Below, piece by piece: positions 50,184 through 61,722 of a DNA stretch of 64,000 bases (position 1 is its first letter; the number at the start of each line of letters is the position of its first letter). The DNA comes from Sparassis latifolia (taxonomy: Eukaryota; Basidiomycota; Agaricomycetes; Polyporales; Sparassidaceae). Position numbers and translations under genes: made by a program. The stretch is taken from contig CM031556.1 in the NCBI GenBank assembly GCA_018466975.1, positions 1,178,001-1,242,000 on the forward strand, in the 5' to 3' direction. Below the pieces are notes generated by a model. The model worked only from the letters and a program-made list of their open reading frames with translations. It did no database searches and had not been told where the DNA came from.

Positions 50184-52255
50184 ATGGGCCGCTTGAAACA
50201 GAAGGGAAAGGCGGGTGCTGCCAAAGCATATATAACCCGCTCGACGGCAGTGAAGAAACTGCAATGTTCCTTGGCTGACTTCCGACGACTATGTATCCTG
50301 AAGGGTATGTTCAATTCTACCCGGGACATTCGTCAAGGAAACTGAAAACCAATAGGTATCTTCCCTCGCGAACCTCGGAGTAGAAAGCGCGCAAACAAGG
50401 GCTCGTCGGCACCTACTTCTTTCTACTACACCAAGGACATTGCGTATATTGCGCACGAGCCCGTGCTGAAAAAGCTGAGAGAGCATAAGGCGTTTGCTAA
50501 AAAACTTTCCCGTGCATTGGGAAGAGGAGAATGGAGCAGTGCCAAAAGTCTAGAGGAGAACAAGCCGGTGTATCGTCTGGACCATATCATTAAGGAGAGG
50601 TAGGTCTCCATGGACATTCGCTGGTGTTATCATATAATGAAGATTTATTCCAGATATCCGACTTTCATCGACGCTGTCCGGGACATCGATGATGCCCTCT
50701 GCATGATTTTCCTATTTGCATCCCTTCCTTCGAACGAGCGCGTCTCACCCTCCTTGATTGAGAACTGTTCTCGTCTCGCCTCGGAATGGCAGCTATATGT
50801 TATGCACACCCACGCTCTACGCAAGATTTTCCTATCAATAAAGGGCGTATACTACCAAGCCGAGGTTCTGGACCAGACAGTAACATGGCTTGTGCCATAC
50901 CAGTTTACCCAAAATGTATCTTGTCGTTGTAACAGCATTTGATTCGCACTGACGATGTCCTTGCAGATTCCCACAGACGTCGATGTCCGCGTCATGCTCA
51001 CGTTCTTGGAGTTATACCAAACTCTCCTAGGATTCGTTTTCTTCAAGCTGTACACAGACGCCGGCCTCGTCTATCCACCTCCTCAAGACGTGGAAAAAGA
51101 CGAGAGCGGTGCCGGTGTCGGTGCATTCAAATTACAGGAATCGAAACCTGTGCAACCATTAGCAGCCCCCAAGGCCAAGGAGGTCGAAGTGAACGGCAAA
51201 CGCGTCTCGAGCAAGGATGTCAGGCATACCATCAAGACCATTAGAACTGCATCTGCCGTAGATGGCGATGGCGATGTTGACATGGAGGCTACGGACTCTG
51301 CGGTGCCCGAGGAGGACGAAGAGGAGTTTATTCCGCAACCGTCAACGTCACATACCGACGAGACGACCTCACTACCTACCCTCAAGACGCTCTCCGCCCT
51401 ACCACAATCCACTTCATCTAGACTATTTGCCCCATGCACGTTTTGGCTGTCGCGCGAAACTTCGCGCCCTATCTTCGAGTTCATCGTGCGATCGTTCGGT
51501 GGCCGGATAGGGTGGCCCGCGTCCTCTGGGAGCGGCTCGCCGTTCGACGAGACGGACGAGTCCATCACTCACGTCATCATTGATCGTCCCGTAGTAGAGA
51601 GGCCCGACGAGACAGAAGCTGAAAAGGAGCGAAGACGGTCGCGCAAGTATGTGCAGCCACAGTGGGTCGCGGATTGCATCAATGCGGGTAAGATCCTGCT
51701 GGAAGAGCCGTACTTGCAGGGGAAAACGCTCCCTCCCCATCTCAGTCCGTTTGGCGAGCATGCGGGAGCATATGATCCTACGGTTGGGCTCAGGGAAGAT
51801 GTGGACATGGAAGATGCCGAGGAGGCTGAAGAAGCTGGGGACGCCGATGAAGGCGAATCTAAAGTTAATGAAGATCGACCAGAAAAGGTTGCTCTCAAGG
51901 CTGCGGCGGTGGCAGAAGATGAGGTTGCGTTGAGGGCGGCGGAGCTGGAGGCGGAGGCCGCAGGTGTTGACTACGGGACTTTCGAGAAAGAAGCGAAGAA
52001 GGCACAGAAGAAAACGAAGCAGGTGAAGGAGGCTGCGGAAGGCGAAGAGGACATGAACAAGATGATGATGAGCAACAAGCAGAGGAAGCTGTACGAGCGG
52101 ATGAAACACGGAGAGAAGAAGCGTGCGGCTGAGGTAAAGTTACCCTCTTATGTTAGTGGCCCCCTCGACTGACGTCCGTAATTTAGCGACAAACTCTGGA
52201 GCAGAAGAAGCAAACTATTGAGAAGGAGAGGAAGAAACGGAACAGGATACATTAG
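50184..52255 (+). CDS. PES1: Pescadillo homolog (NOP7), PeBoW complex subunit
   Basis: Five exons give 620 residues: 50184-50304, 50356-50599, 50654-50915, 50967-52133 and 52187-52255. The Pescadillo N-terminal domain is clear: [72 protein letters not shown], and [19 protein letters not shown] across the third junction. A BRCT domain spans about residues 360-455 ([19 protein letters not shown] to [17 protein letters not shown]). The C-terminus is an acidic then basic coiled coil ([24 protein letters not shown]) as in the family. With Erb1 and Ytm1 it is needed for 27S pre-rRNA processing and 60S assembly in the nucleolus. Length fits (yeast Nop7 is 605). Confidence 0.96.
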
Positions 52256-52536
52256 TACTTGATCTCATGTCATGTTCATCCTGGGTCTCGCAAACCGCAG
52301 TATGGTGCCATTCGCATGTGCTTTCCGAACGAGTGATACGAGTTTTACCATTCAAAAGCGATTCATAGCAATGTGAGATAACCTGAGAGCATACAAACAT
52401 ATGGTACAAGGACATAGCACAGCGACGCCTAGTCAACATCGCTTGACAGCATCTCGACGAACAAATTCTGCAAACAAAAACTCAAACTCTGCTGTACACG
52501 ATGATGTGTAGCAGATACTCACAGCGACCTGACACG
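52256..52536. other. Intergenic between convergent PES1 and the small papain-like gene
   Basis: Short 3' flanks of both genes with nothing recognisable. Confidence 0.5.
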
Positions 52537-52974
52537 TTAGATATCACCAGCCTCCCAAGCTTCCAATAGTTTGAACATCTCGGCACGAAGGCCCTCCCAA
52601 GTGATCTTGGGCCTAACGTCAAAACCGGAACGCCTGAGCTGTCGCAGACAGGCCCAAACCCAATTCTGGCAATTCCAACCATAATCATGGCGTACGACGG
52701 GGGTCCGGCGCAGAATCGATTCCACAACATGCAGCGCGTCTGTTGGAAAGTTGCAGACGACGAGAGATCCGCGCCAGTTGATATTCTTCAACGAAACGTT
52801 CGTCAGCTCCTCATAGTGAAACGTATCAATGTTCCCGGCAGCATTGTAGAGATTGCCAACAGGATCGCTGTCTGGACCTGAGGTGGGAACGACGAGAGCC
52901 CAATGAAGGGGTAGGATATTTCCTTCGGAATCAGTACCACGCCAGACCTGAGTGACTTGTAAGCTGGAAGTCAT
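52537..52974 (-). CDS. Small protein with a permuted papain-like (LRAT/NlpC-P60-type) pattern
   Basis: A single exon encodes 145 residues. I do not recognise a named fungal gene. The sequence is globular: VWRGTDSEGNILPLHWALVV, then NLYNAAGNIDTFHYEEL, then RRTPVVRHDYGWNCQNWVWA and a C-terminal helix. A histidine in HWALVV near residue 24 precedes a cysteine in NCQNWVW near residue 103. That His-first, Cys-later order with an NCxxWV helix resembles permuted NlpC/P60 enzymes such as LRAT and H-rev107, where NCEHFV carries the nucleophile. Whether it is an active thiol hydrolase or acyltransferase is inference. It is intronless in an intron-rich neighbourhood. The start could also lie further upstream in a spliced leader. 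Confidence 0.62.
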   Translation of the reverse strand: MTSSLQVTQVWRGTDSEGNILPLHWALVVPTSGPDSDPVGNLYNAAGNIDTFHYEELTNVSLKNINWRGSLVVCNFPTDALHVVESILRRTPVVRHDYGWNCQNWVWACLRQLRRSGFDVRPKITWEGLRAEMFKLLEAWEAGDI

Positions 52975-53729
52975 CGCTGTAGATCAGACAGATGAGATCC
53001 TGCAGCAATCATGACGTCATGAGACATACCTGGTCGCAGTGAAAAGAGAGCGCAGGTAAGACGCCCACGGTCTCGGATCAGTACAAACAGACGCAGAAGG
53101 TCTGCCGGCGGACTCACCTACGGAGGCAGACCGACGCTCTGCCCCAGGTGAAAAGATGGAAAGGTTGTACAGAGAAAGAAGCATGCCACGGCTGTATTTA
53201 ACTCCAATCGACCAGGAGGTGCTGAACAAAGGCCTGGCCGTACGGAATCTGCTCCACAACGCCGTCACAGCATCTTTGTCCAGTGGGTCCCTACAGGCTG
53301 AATAACAATCGTTGGAACAATGAAAGTTCCTGTCCGAACGTGGCTTCGTGGCTTAGAAACAATAGGTGCAAATGGAAACATACTGTGTCAGTCGCGCGAG
53401 CACTACCACAAATGCGATTACGTAACCTTGGCCGCTGGCGACAGTGGCGTGCGTTCCGGGCCAAATTTTATTAGCACAGAACTTCTCCTCGTCGGGTCTA
53501 GGAGACGATTGAGCTTTGCTACGAGTGACGGTCAGTACGTATTTGTACTAATATAGTGCCAGCGTAGTACTAGAAAAATACTTGTCGTGAGGATGAGCTA
53601 CTAGTACCAACGTCAATTGCCTTTTCCAGCGACGACCGCCACTGGCAGACGACGACGAGGCTCTTTCTGTCCTGGCTGCTCTTGCTCGAACACATCCTCT
53701 GCGCCTCTCTGACATACCGCCGGCGCGGT
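52975..53729. other. Intergenic between divergent genes
   Basis: This is the shared upstream region of the small papain-like gene (-) and the Sec7 gene (+). An 83-codon minus-strand frame at 53017-53268 could be leader sequence but shows no motif. Confidence 0.4.
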
Positions 53730-56700
53730 ATGGTCGGGATCTTCGCGCGCAATAAGGGCTCTCCACGTACTCGCATTGAGTCGACCCCACCCCCGCCCCC
53801 GCCTTACGAGTCAAACGGCCACCACGATCCCGTCTTCGCGACGACGACGACGACTCATGTTGTCACAACCACCACGCACACAACCACTCATTTCTTCTCC
53901 CTGCCTCTTTGGAGACGACGCTGCTTTCCGGCCAATCCACCTGCGGTCGGTTCGCAACCCATGGCCGGAGTCTCGTCCGATGAATTGGGCGTCCTCCATT
54001 CGCCAGCACAGCACAGTGTTCTACTCAGGGACAAGGAGTTGCCTCCCACTCCTGCGGAGGATACGCGGACTGCGATGCACGAGACCGCTCAAGTGGATAC
54101 TGGCATCGACGGAACGTTGCAGGTGAGGAGGGGCAGTGACCTCTCTGGACCGTCTCTCATCAGGCGAGGGTCGCCGTCGCCCGGGGAATCGTCTTCTATC
54201 GCACTCGCTCGCGCCGCGTTGGGGCTCGGCCTGCCGCACGTTATGCCCAACGGCATCTCCGCGTCCTCATCGTCTTCGGAGGAGAACATGATCACGTTCG
54301 TACCACCACCTCCAATTTCCCAGCCTTTACAGTCCAGAGCATTGCAATCTACGATAAGACGTGCCAAGAGCTTCCAGGTAGACTCTGAATCGTCTTCGGA
54401 GGCATCGACGGCCATTGTAGGGGAACGTATGCGCTCGCGAGGTCTCTCGGTCGGGCCATTACACTTGGTATCCAACGAGAAGGGGAAAGAGAAGCAGCGA
54501 GAGTCCGAGGATGAGGCGCCTGGGCAGACGGTGCGGCCTGCAAAGCCATTGTCACGCAAGAGCTCGTTCTGGTCGCGTCGACGTAACGACACCCACCTTG
54601 CACCGCCGGCGATCGTGCCCGCAGTTTACGATCAGTCTTCAGGTCCCTCTCTGCCGATGTTGCAGCCCGTGTCACCATTTTATGTCGATACGTCGATACC
54701 ACCTTCCCCGCAGCCGCCGCCACTACATCGACGACATTCAGAACGGACAGGCTCGTCTTCACTCAAGGGCGAAGCCAGTGATGACCCCCCATCTGTTCCC
54801 TCGAATTTGCCCTCGAGTCCAGGAAGTTCTAAATCCGCATTTCGTCGTCCTAGGCGTCCTCAAACGGCGGATTCGTCCGCGAGGCCTCGCCGTTCGACGA
54901 TCTTTGGAGATATTCCGCAAGTCGTCACATCTTCACCCCCTCCCGTACCGGTTCCTCTCTCCCGAATTGAGGAGCCGGCTCCTGTACGCACGCGAGCTGC
55001 GCTTGCGCGACCTCGCTCGTCGACAAACCCTCCTTTGCTGCATCGCCTGTCCGTCAGCCTTTTTGGCTCTTCCACTCCTTCTCCTTCCACATCTTCAAGT
55101 GCTCCAGCACTTGGCCCCAACATGTTCAGTGACCTCGCAACTGCATCTCCCACATCCAGCCCGGGTTCCTCAAGGAAGTCCTTCTCAAAACCTTCAATTG
55201 AGATTCCTCGACCTCGCTCTGAAGAGGAGTCTCCTGAAATATATCTCCATCGTCTCATGGAAGCAGTCGGCAAAGCTGAGGTTGCGATTGTATTAGCTTC
55301 GAAGTACGTGTCTACTCGTATACTGATGACGTTAAACTGAACTGGTCTGTCTAGTCCAGACGCATTCCATGCCAGTGCGCTGCGCGCCTATATTGATCAG
55401 TTTGAGTTCGCTGGTGATCCCTTGGACGTCGCTCTGCGCAAGCTGCTGATGGACGTTGGGCTACCGCGTGAAACACAGCAGATCGACCGAGTCATTGAAG
55501 CGTTTGCTGCAAGATATGTGCGCTGCAATCCGAACCTGTTCACATCGGATGGTATGCAATAGTGGCGTACTATAGCCGGCACGGGTGTCTAACGTGTTGG
55601 AACAGACCACCCGTACATACTGGCGTTCAGTCTGATCATGCTTCACACTGACGCGTTCAACAAGTCGAATAAGCGTAAGATGACGAAGCAGGATTACGTG
55701 AAGAACACCCGCCTTCCTGGTGTCGCTCAGGAAGTGCTGGACGTAAGTGCTGGTGGCCCTGGTTGTTATTGACGACGTAGCTTATACATGATTCGCAGTG
55801 TTTCTACGACAATATCGTGTTTGCGCCGTTCATATTCATTGAGGATCCTCTTGATGTAAACGGTCAACGCGGTTTGATCCCGGAAGCGGCGCGACGAACA
55901 TCTACCCTCAACACCTCATCACCCGGAGGTCACAACAGTTCTAGCTCTACTGTTCTTCTAGGCAAGAACTCGAAGATCGATCCATATTACCTTATAGCGC
56001 GCGTCAGTTTATACTGCTGTGTCTTAATTTCTTCCTGTTGATCATCTCTCAACCAGAACCTCCTCGATGACTTGCGTATCAACGTGCACTCGCTTGTACC
56101 AGTCGAGAGTCCCTACGGCTATCAAGGCACTGGAGGACCCTGGGATGAAGAAGAGCTCCTCCGAGTGTTCGTCATGGCTAGCGTGGTTGAGGTGAGCGTT
56201 ATGGAGAACCGCTATCTTTCGTCGCCATGGTTCGGCTTGAGCACGCCCGGCGGACCAGGTCCGATCTTCCAAAGTTCGCTACCGATAACTGCGTTACCAC
56301 CTCAGGGTGAAACGTGGTCGCTGAAGGTGACAAAGGTCGCTCTGCTGCTCCGCAAGGAGGATACGATAGACGGCGGCCGGCGCGCCATGAACCGCAAATG
56401 GCGCGAGTGGAGCGTCCTGCTGACTGGGTCCCAGCTGCTTTTCTTTCGCGACGTGTCATTCGTCGCGTCCCTGCGGGCACAGATAGACCCGTCCGTTGGT
56501 CGTGCGGTGTTTCCTCAGGCAGCTGCGCCTCACCCGGACGAGTTTTTGACGGTCAAGGACGCTGTTGCTGTCTATGACAGGTCCTACAGCCAGGCACGTA
56601 CTCTGTCTCTTCAACGCGCGTGTGCTAACGCTCGCTGCAGCACCGTTACACGTTCCGGCTCGTTATTTCAGACGGCCGACACTTCCTCATGCAGGCGCCA

Positions 56701-58176
56701 GACGAGAAGGAGATGAACGAGTGGATTTCCCGCATCAACTACGCGAGCGCGTTCAGGACAGCCGGTGTCCGCATGCGGGCGCTCGGAATGTCTAGCAGGG
56801 ATATTGAACTGACGGGCATCGCTGCTGCGGCCTCGCACATGCGGGATCTTCAGCATCGTGCGAGCCCACATCAGTCTCCGCGGATCCGAACGTGGTGCGC
56901 GAACACGCCGGAAGATGCCAGTAATTCTCCTCGAGACTTCGCGTCTGCAGGAGGATGGCTTTCCACGTCCCCAACGTCGGCGCAGACAACGGAATCGGAA
57001 CCGGTCACAACTCCGATAGAGAACACGTCCCGGCTGTTCAAGGCGACGTTCGACCAGGTGAAGACGGAGCTTGCGACGAATCGCTGGCGTTCGCTTGATG
57101 GATTGAGCGTGACTCCACCAGGTCGGCCGCGAGCCTACAGCTTGGAGTCGACTCTAAACTCGCCGCCGATGTCACCGCTTTCGGAGAACGGCGAGGGCTC
57201 TCGGGGCTCAAAGCGGTCGGAGATTATTCGATCCAAGCTGAAGGAGCTTGAAACTAGCATTTCCCACGCACAGACGCAGCTCGACACTGACATGCGTTTT
57301 GTGCGCAACTTGGGGGTGCTTACGCCATTCCAGCGCGCGACGCGCGATCGGGTGCAGCTCGCTGTTCAAGGAGCAGCAAAGCGGATCATGCAAGTGCGAC
57401 TGAACCTTGAAAAGTTGATGTGCTATCGGGATGTCCTGTCGGACGATCTGAGGGCGGACGAGCGCAACTGGCAGTGGACGCGAAAGATTGCGATGCGGGC
57501 CGCTACGCAGAAGCTGGAAAGCCAGCGTGCGCCGGTGTTGCCCCGAATGACGTTTTCTGTGTACCTCAACGACACAGATTCACCGCTCGTGTCCTCCCCC
57601 ATGAGTATTCCTAGCACGATATCCGCGTCGAAGACTTCGTCGGGGCTAGATTCGTCCTTTGAGGAGTCCTTCCACTCTGCATTGTCCAACAGGGAATGGT
57701 CCGGCGAGGCCTCTGGGTCTGCCAAGACGATTGACTCTGCGCGTCCGCGCGCGTCGACCTTGTTCGATTCCCCGAAAGCTTCACCTATCGACGGCACGAG
57801 CCCGAGGCTGTCGAACGGCTCATATCCGTTTCCTGACGTTTCGGAACGCCCACATGCGTCTCCGCTCGCCCCGCAGGGTTCGACGGAAAGCGCGGGACGC
57901 GATTCGGAGACCACACACGAAAAGTTCTACACAGCACCGGAGATCTCGGAGGAGCAGGCAGAGGATTGGAACAAGACGCGGGCAGCCAAACGTGTGTCTC
58001 TGGTGAGACTGCCGCCCGACTTGCGGATTTCCGTGCTGTTCGGAAAACAGGGCTACAGTGGCAGTGAGATCTCGGAGGGGACGGATACTACGCCGTCGTC
58101 ACCAGTGCAGAAACCCCGGAATCCGTTCGATCGGACAGAGTCGACGGTGGACACTGTTGCGATGCTGGATCTTTGA
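53730..58176 (+). CDS. ARF guanine-nucleotide exchange factor, Sec7 plus PH domain (Syt1-like)
   Basis: Six exons give 1394 residues: 53730-55303, 55355-55551, 55606-55742, 55799-56002, 56057-56593 and 56641-58176. The first 490 residues are Ser/Pro-rich and disordered. A Sec7 domain (about 500-690) includes AYIDQFEFAGDPLDVALRKL, LPRETQQIDRVIEAFAARY with the glutamate of the catalytic finger, HPYILAFSLIMLHTDAFNKS and MTKQDYVKNTR. A PH domain (about 790-920) runs from KVTKVALLLRKED to EMNEWISRINYASAF. A coiled segment (KLKELETSISHAQTQLD) and a disordered tail follow. This is the architecture of yeast Syt1, acting on ARF/Arl GTPases at Golgi or endosomal membranes. Intron 5 (56594-56640) begins with GC (donor CAG/GCACGT) and is needed to keep the PH frame. 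An ATG 16 codons upstream (53682) is an alternative start. Confidence 0.9.
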
Positions 58177-58700
58177 GTACTGTCATGCTGGGCACTCTCA
58201 CAAGTTTTCATGCAGTGTATAGCATTTACATATTCGTCGTTTGTTGCTCTCTTTGCATGATCGCATTACAGATAGATTAGTCGCATTATACATTCACTAG
58301 TACCTATGAGTTATGGTGTATGTATCCCGTAGATGGCAAGGTCAAAGATTCGGAGGAGGTGGAACATCGTGAACGTCAGGCGCGTGTCTGCAGCCAAGGC
58401 GGGCAGGCACAGAAGCGCCAACGGGAGTGCACGGGCCAGAAAAGGCAAGTAAGATGTTTGGTTGCTAGGAAACTTTCAAGACACGAGGCTATCAGTTTGC
58501 GGCTGCGAGATCGGCGCTCCTCACTTGTGCCGTCTTTTCTTGGGCCTTTTTCTCTCTCAGTGCTGGATTTTCCTCGCAGCTCAGGAAGGGATATATCTGC
58601 GATATATCCCACTTTGTGGATCTTGCAGCCACGCTGAAACCTTTCCCCATCAATCGGTCAATATTTCCCTCAAGCGACGCATCAGCCCGCCACAGCGGGA
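58177..58700. other. Intergenic between tandem genes
   Basis: This is the 3' flank of the Sec7 gene and the 5' flank of the repeated-motif gene. No convincing gene is present. Short exons of the downstream gene could lie here, because its true start is not certain. Confidence 0.4.
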
Positions 58701-61019
58701 ATGGTTCATCCCAAGCGGACTCGCAGGAACTTTTCTCTTTCTCTCAGTCTCTCTTCGTCCTCCAAGCAGGCAGGCCCTTGTCATGACAAGAAAGGTCGTT
58801 TATCAAAAGATAATGAGGCCAGTCTAATCTCGTCTCCGCCAACCCGTACTCGTCCGCCGTCTGGTTCAGTATCTTCTTACTCATCTCATACGCCACTCCT
58901 TGCTATTCCTACTTGCGTTGCACCCTCCGAGCCCGCTGTACCCCCAACTACTAACGCGTTTGCGCCATCTGACAAGATGAAGTTTATGCGGAAGGTCAGA
59001 AAGCTCAGTCGTGTGCTCGGGGAGGTACCCGTCGCGGTCGGCATCGACGAGTCCTTCTCGGAAAGCGACACCCATATCGAAACCATATCGGAGGACCCAG
59101 TCTCGTCAAAGTCCAATTCGCCGCTGCCTTCGCCGACGAAGTTAGGCTTTCCCTCACGGCAGAGTCTGAAACGTAGCGCGACGCTTGGCCATCTACCAAC
59201 ACTCGACACACCCGGCACCCTAACAGTGCGTGCCACTTCTGTGCAGCGTATTCGTTCAATGGCATCGATGCGACCTTCTCTCGCAATTCCCACCGCCGTT
59301 TCGCATCCCAAGCATTCCCCTCTGTCCCCAATTGTGTTCTCTTTGCCTGACGGTTCACATTCCGAGTCTAGCAGTCCATTGTACTCCGAATCGCTTGCGC
59401 CTTCTGTGGTCCTTGACATCGAGATTGAAACACCAATCGTTGATATTCCCACTGCCGCACACGTACGTGACAGTTCGCCTCGGCCGTGCAAGAGCAGGCG
59501 CAATTCGACAGCATCGTCCGTTCTCGTGCCTGGCTCTGAGCAACTACAACCGACTCGCGCGGCGAAGCTTACGCGGCACCTCGGCGATTCTGTGCCCCCA
59601 GACGTCCTGCTCCGCGCCGCGTCTCCAGCGCCACGTCCCCCGTCCCCCTCCTCCGCGACACCAACTCCGCCAGTTTCAGCTCTGCCGACGGTCAGTCCGA
59701 TCTTAGACAGCAACGCGCTTCCATGCCGCACCACGTCATTACGTCGCGGTAAGGGCAGCGGCCGGACAGATGCCAAGCGACGACTCAGTCTCGATTTGCG
59801 CGCGTTTGCCGATATGGTCGTGCCCGCACCGCTCAGGAGTCCGGGATCACCTGGCAATAACTCGGAGTCGTCCAGGCCAGGGCGCGCGACGTTGAAGAAG
59901 ACGCGTTCTGCTTGGCTTGCTGCCAACGTGGTGCAAGAGGAAAGTGAACTAGATGCGCAGGCCGGCGATGCCAGGAATTCGGATGAGTTGGGGCTTGGTG
60001 AGCCAATGAGTGACAAGCAACGGGCGATGGCTGTCAAAAGGACACGGAAGATGGTGCAGGTGGGTGTTGTTTCCTCCGTCTTGTATCAGAATGCGTTGAT
60101 AATGTCCGTGCAGCTATTTGGCGACACTCCTCCTGCGACACTTTACCAAATCACAAATACGCAGGCGACGGCGTCTGCAGATGACATTGCCTCCGTGGTT
60201 ATCAGCATGACGTCGAGGAGTCGCGATTCGCGTACCACCTTCGTGAGCGACACCATGTCCGTGGCGCAGGCGCATGTGCGCGACTCGATGTCCACAGCTT
60301 CAGAGCCTATGTCACCTGTTCCTAGTCATAGGCCAGATGCGCTAACTCTGCATGATGCTATTGTGCTGCCGCCAGGACCAACCACAGCGGAACGAGAGTC
60401 TCCTTCGCAGTCTCTCCCACCGTCAACGGACCCGGGAGCCAGCGTCCAATCGCTCTCTCTCTCCACCATCTCCTCCGACCCTCCCGCACAATCTGTCAAC
60501 TCTCACACTCCTCTCACCGCTCCAGCACGCCAGTTTCAGCCTCAATCACCAGCAACTCCACCACCCTTCTCCAACCTGTTCGTCTGGGCCCCTCCACAGC
60601 TGCCAGTTCCAACACCCGAGGAACGGCCTCCCAGCCCCTCCCATGAACCTTCCCCCGACTTCCGCACCCGCCGGCTGCGCGCCGCGAAGCTCTCGCGTTT
60701 CTTCGGCGTCGCGCCCAAGGATCTCGCGGAAGCCCTCCCAGCGATGCCCTCATACGGCATGGGCGAGGGCTCCCACGCGAGGAGGCCACAAACTCCCGCA
60801 TATCCAGCGGAGATCGACTTGGCGACCGCAATGCTCCCGCCATATCACATACCCGAACGCACCCATCCCGAGGTGGCCCACGCGCGCAAGCTCTCGACGA
60901 CCGTCGAGGTTGCCGCAGAGGTGCCGAAGGGTCCGTTCCGGATCGGGCGCCCGGGGCAGAACGTCGTGAAGGAGATGGACATGCGGGACGTTATCCAGCA
61001 GCTGCGCAAGATGAAGTGA
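58701..61019 (+). CDS. Disordered protein with a four-times repeated R-x-x-K-L-x-R-x-x-G motif
   Basis: Two exons (58701-60059, 60114-61019) give 754 residues. I do not recognise the family. Most of the chain is Ser/Pro/Thr-rich and probably disordered. Four short similar segments stand out: MRKVRKLSRVLGEVP (about residue 96), TRAAKLTRHLGDSVPPDVLL (about 285), RTRKMVQLFGDTPPATLYQI (about 447, formed across the splice junction) and LRAAKLSRFFGVAPKDLAEA (about 641). A basic segment (SLRRGKGSGRTDAKRRLSLD) and a conserved-looking C-terminus (GPFRIGRPGQNVVKEMDMRD) follow. The intron (60060-60113) is 54 nt, in frame and free of stops, so retention would add 18 residues inside motif three. The N-terminal Met (MVHPKRTRRNFSL) is a reasonable start, but upstream exons are possible. 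The gene lies in tandem with the Sec7 gene. Confidence 0.68.
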   Translation: MVHPKRTRRNFSLSLSLSSSSKQAGPCHDKKGRLSKDNEASLISSPPTRTRPPSGSVSSYSSHTPLLAIPTCVAPSEPAVPPTTNAFAPSDKMKFMRKVRKLSRVLGEVPVAVGIDESFSESDTHIETISEDPVSSKSNSPLPSPTKLGFPSRQSLKRSATLGHLPTLDTPGTLTVRATSVQRIRSMASMRPSLAIPTAVSHPKHSPLSPIVFSLPDGSHSESSSPLYSESLAPSVVLDIEIETPIVDIPTAAHVRDSSPRPCKSRRNSTASSVLVPGSEQLQPTRAAKLTRHLGDSVPPDVLLRAASPAPRPPSPSSATPTPPVSALPTVSPILDSNALPCRTTSLRRGKGSGRTDAKRRLSLDLRAFADMVVPAPLRSPGSPGNNSESSRPGRATLKKTRSAWLAANVVQEESELDAQAGDARNSDELGLGEPMSDKQRAMAVKRTRKMVQVGVVSSVLYQNALIMSVQLFGDTPPATLYQITNTQATASADDIASVVISMTSRSRDSRTTFVSDTMSVAQAHVRDSMSTASEPMSPVPSHRPDALTLHDAIVLPPGPTTAERESPSQSLPPSTDPGASVQSLSLSTISSDPPAQSVNSHTPLTAPARQFQPQSPATPPPFSNLFVWAPPQLPVPTPEERPPSPSHEPSPDFRTRRLRAAKLSRFFGVAPKDLAEALPAMPSYGMGEGSHARRPQTPAYPAEIDLATAMLPPYHIPERTHPEVAHARKLSTTVEVAAEVPKGPFRIGRPGQNVVKEMDMRDVIQQLRKMK

Positions 61020-61722
61020 CGAATGCCCTATGGCTATCCCGACGGCAAGCTTTGGTAACCCGAAGGACGTGCCCACCTGCAACTAAGCGCGACGCAGCGT
61101 CGGTGTATGCGCCCTTGAGCGTCATCTGTGCGATGCTCTCCCCCCACTTTTCACCTCACAGTCCCAATTTATAGAAAACCGCTAACGTCCGGTGGCGCGT
61201 ATTTGTTCCATCATGATTCACAATGCAACCTTAGACCCGCAATATTTATTTCCACAGTGGTATTTGATAACAATGTAATTACTCATCTACTAGTTTTTGC
61301 GTAATCATCGCGCAAGTCGCTACATGTCCTGTCCTGTCGTTTGTAACTTCACTTGCTATGCGCTTTGTTGATGCACTACATTTGTGCAGGGCTTCGGTGT
61401 CACAAGACACCGTTAGGGATTTAATGCTCTCTAACCAATGCCAATCGTTCCAACGCTGTATCTGGACTGGTTTCTATCGACGGAGAGTACGACACTCAAA
61501 CAGAAATTGATGTGCTGCTGTCGACTTACGGAAAGTGAATTACATGTCTCCGAGAAGATCACTACAGTGCTGCTTCGCCTTCTCACCGTTATTGGATGGG
61601 GCGCCTTCATGACAATCAACGGACTATTTGTTGTTTGTAACGCGTAACGGGAGACGTACCTCAGTGTGGCCCTACCTCGATCTGCTTGATGTGTGCGTCT
61701 CGGGTGTCGCCCTCGCCACAGG

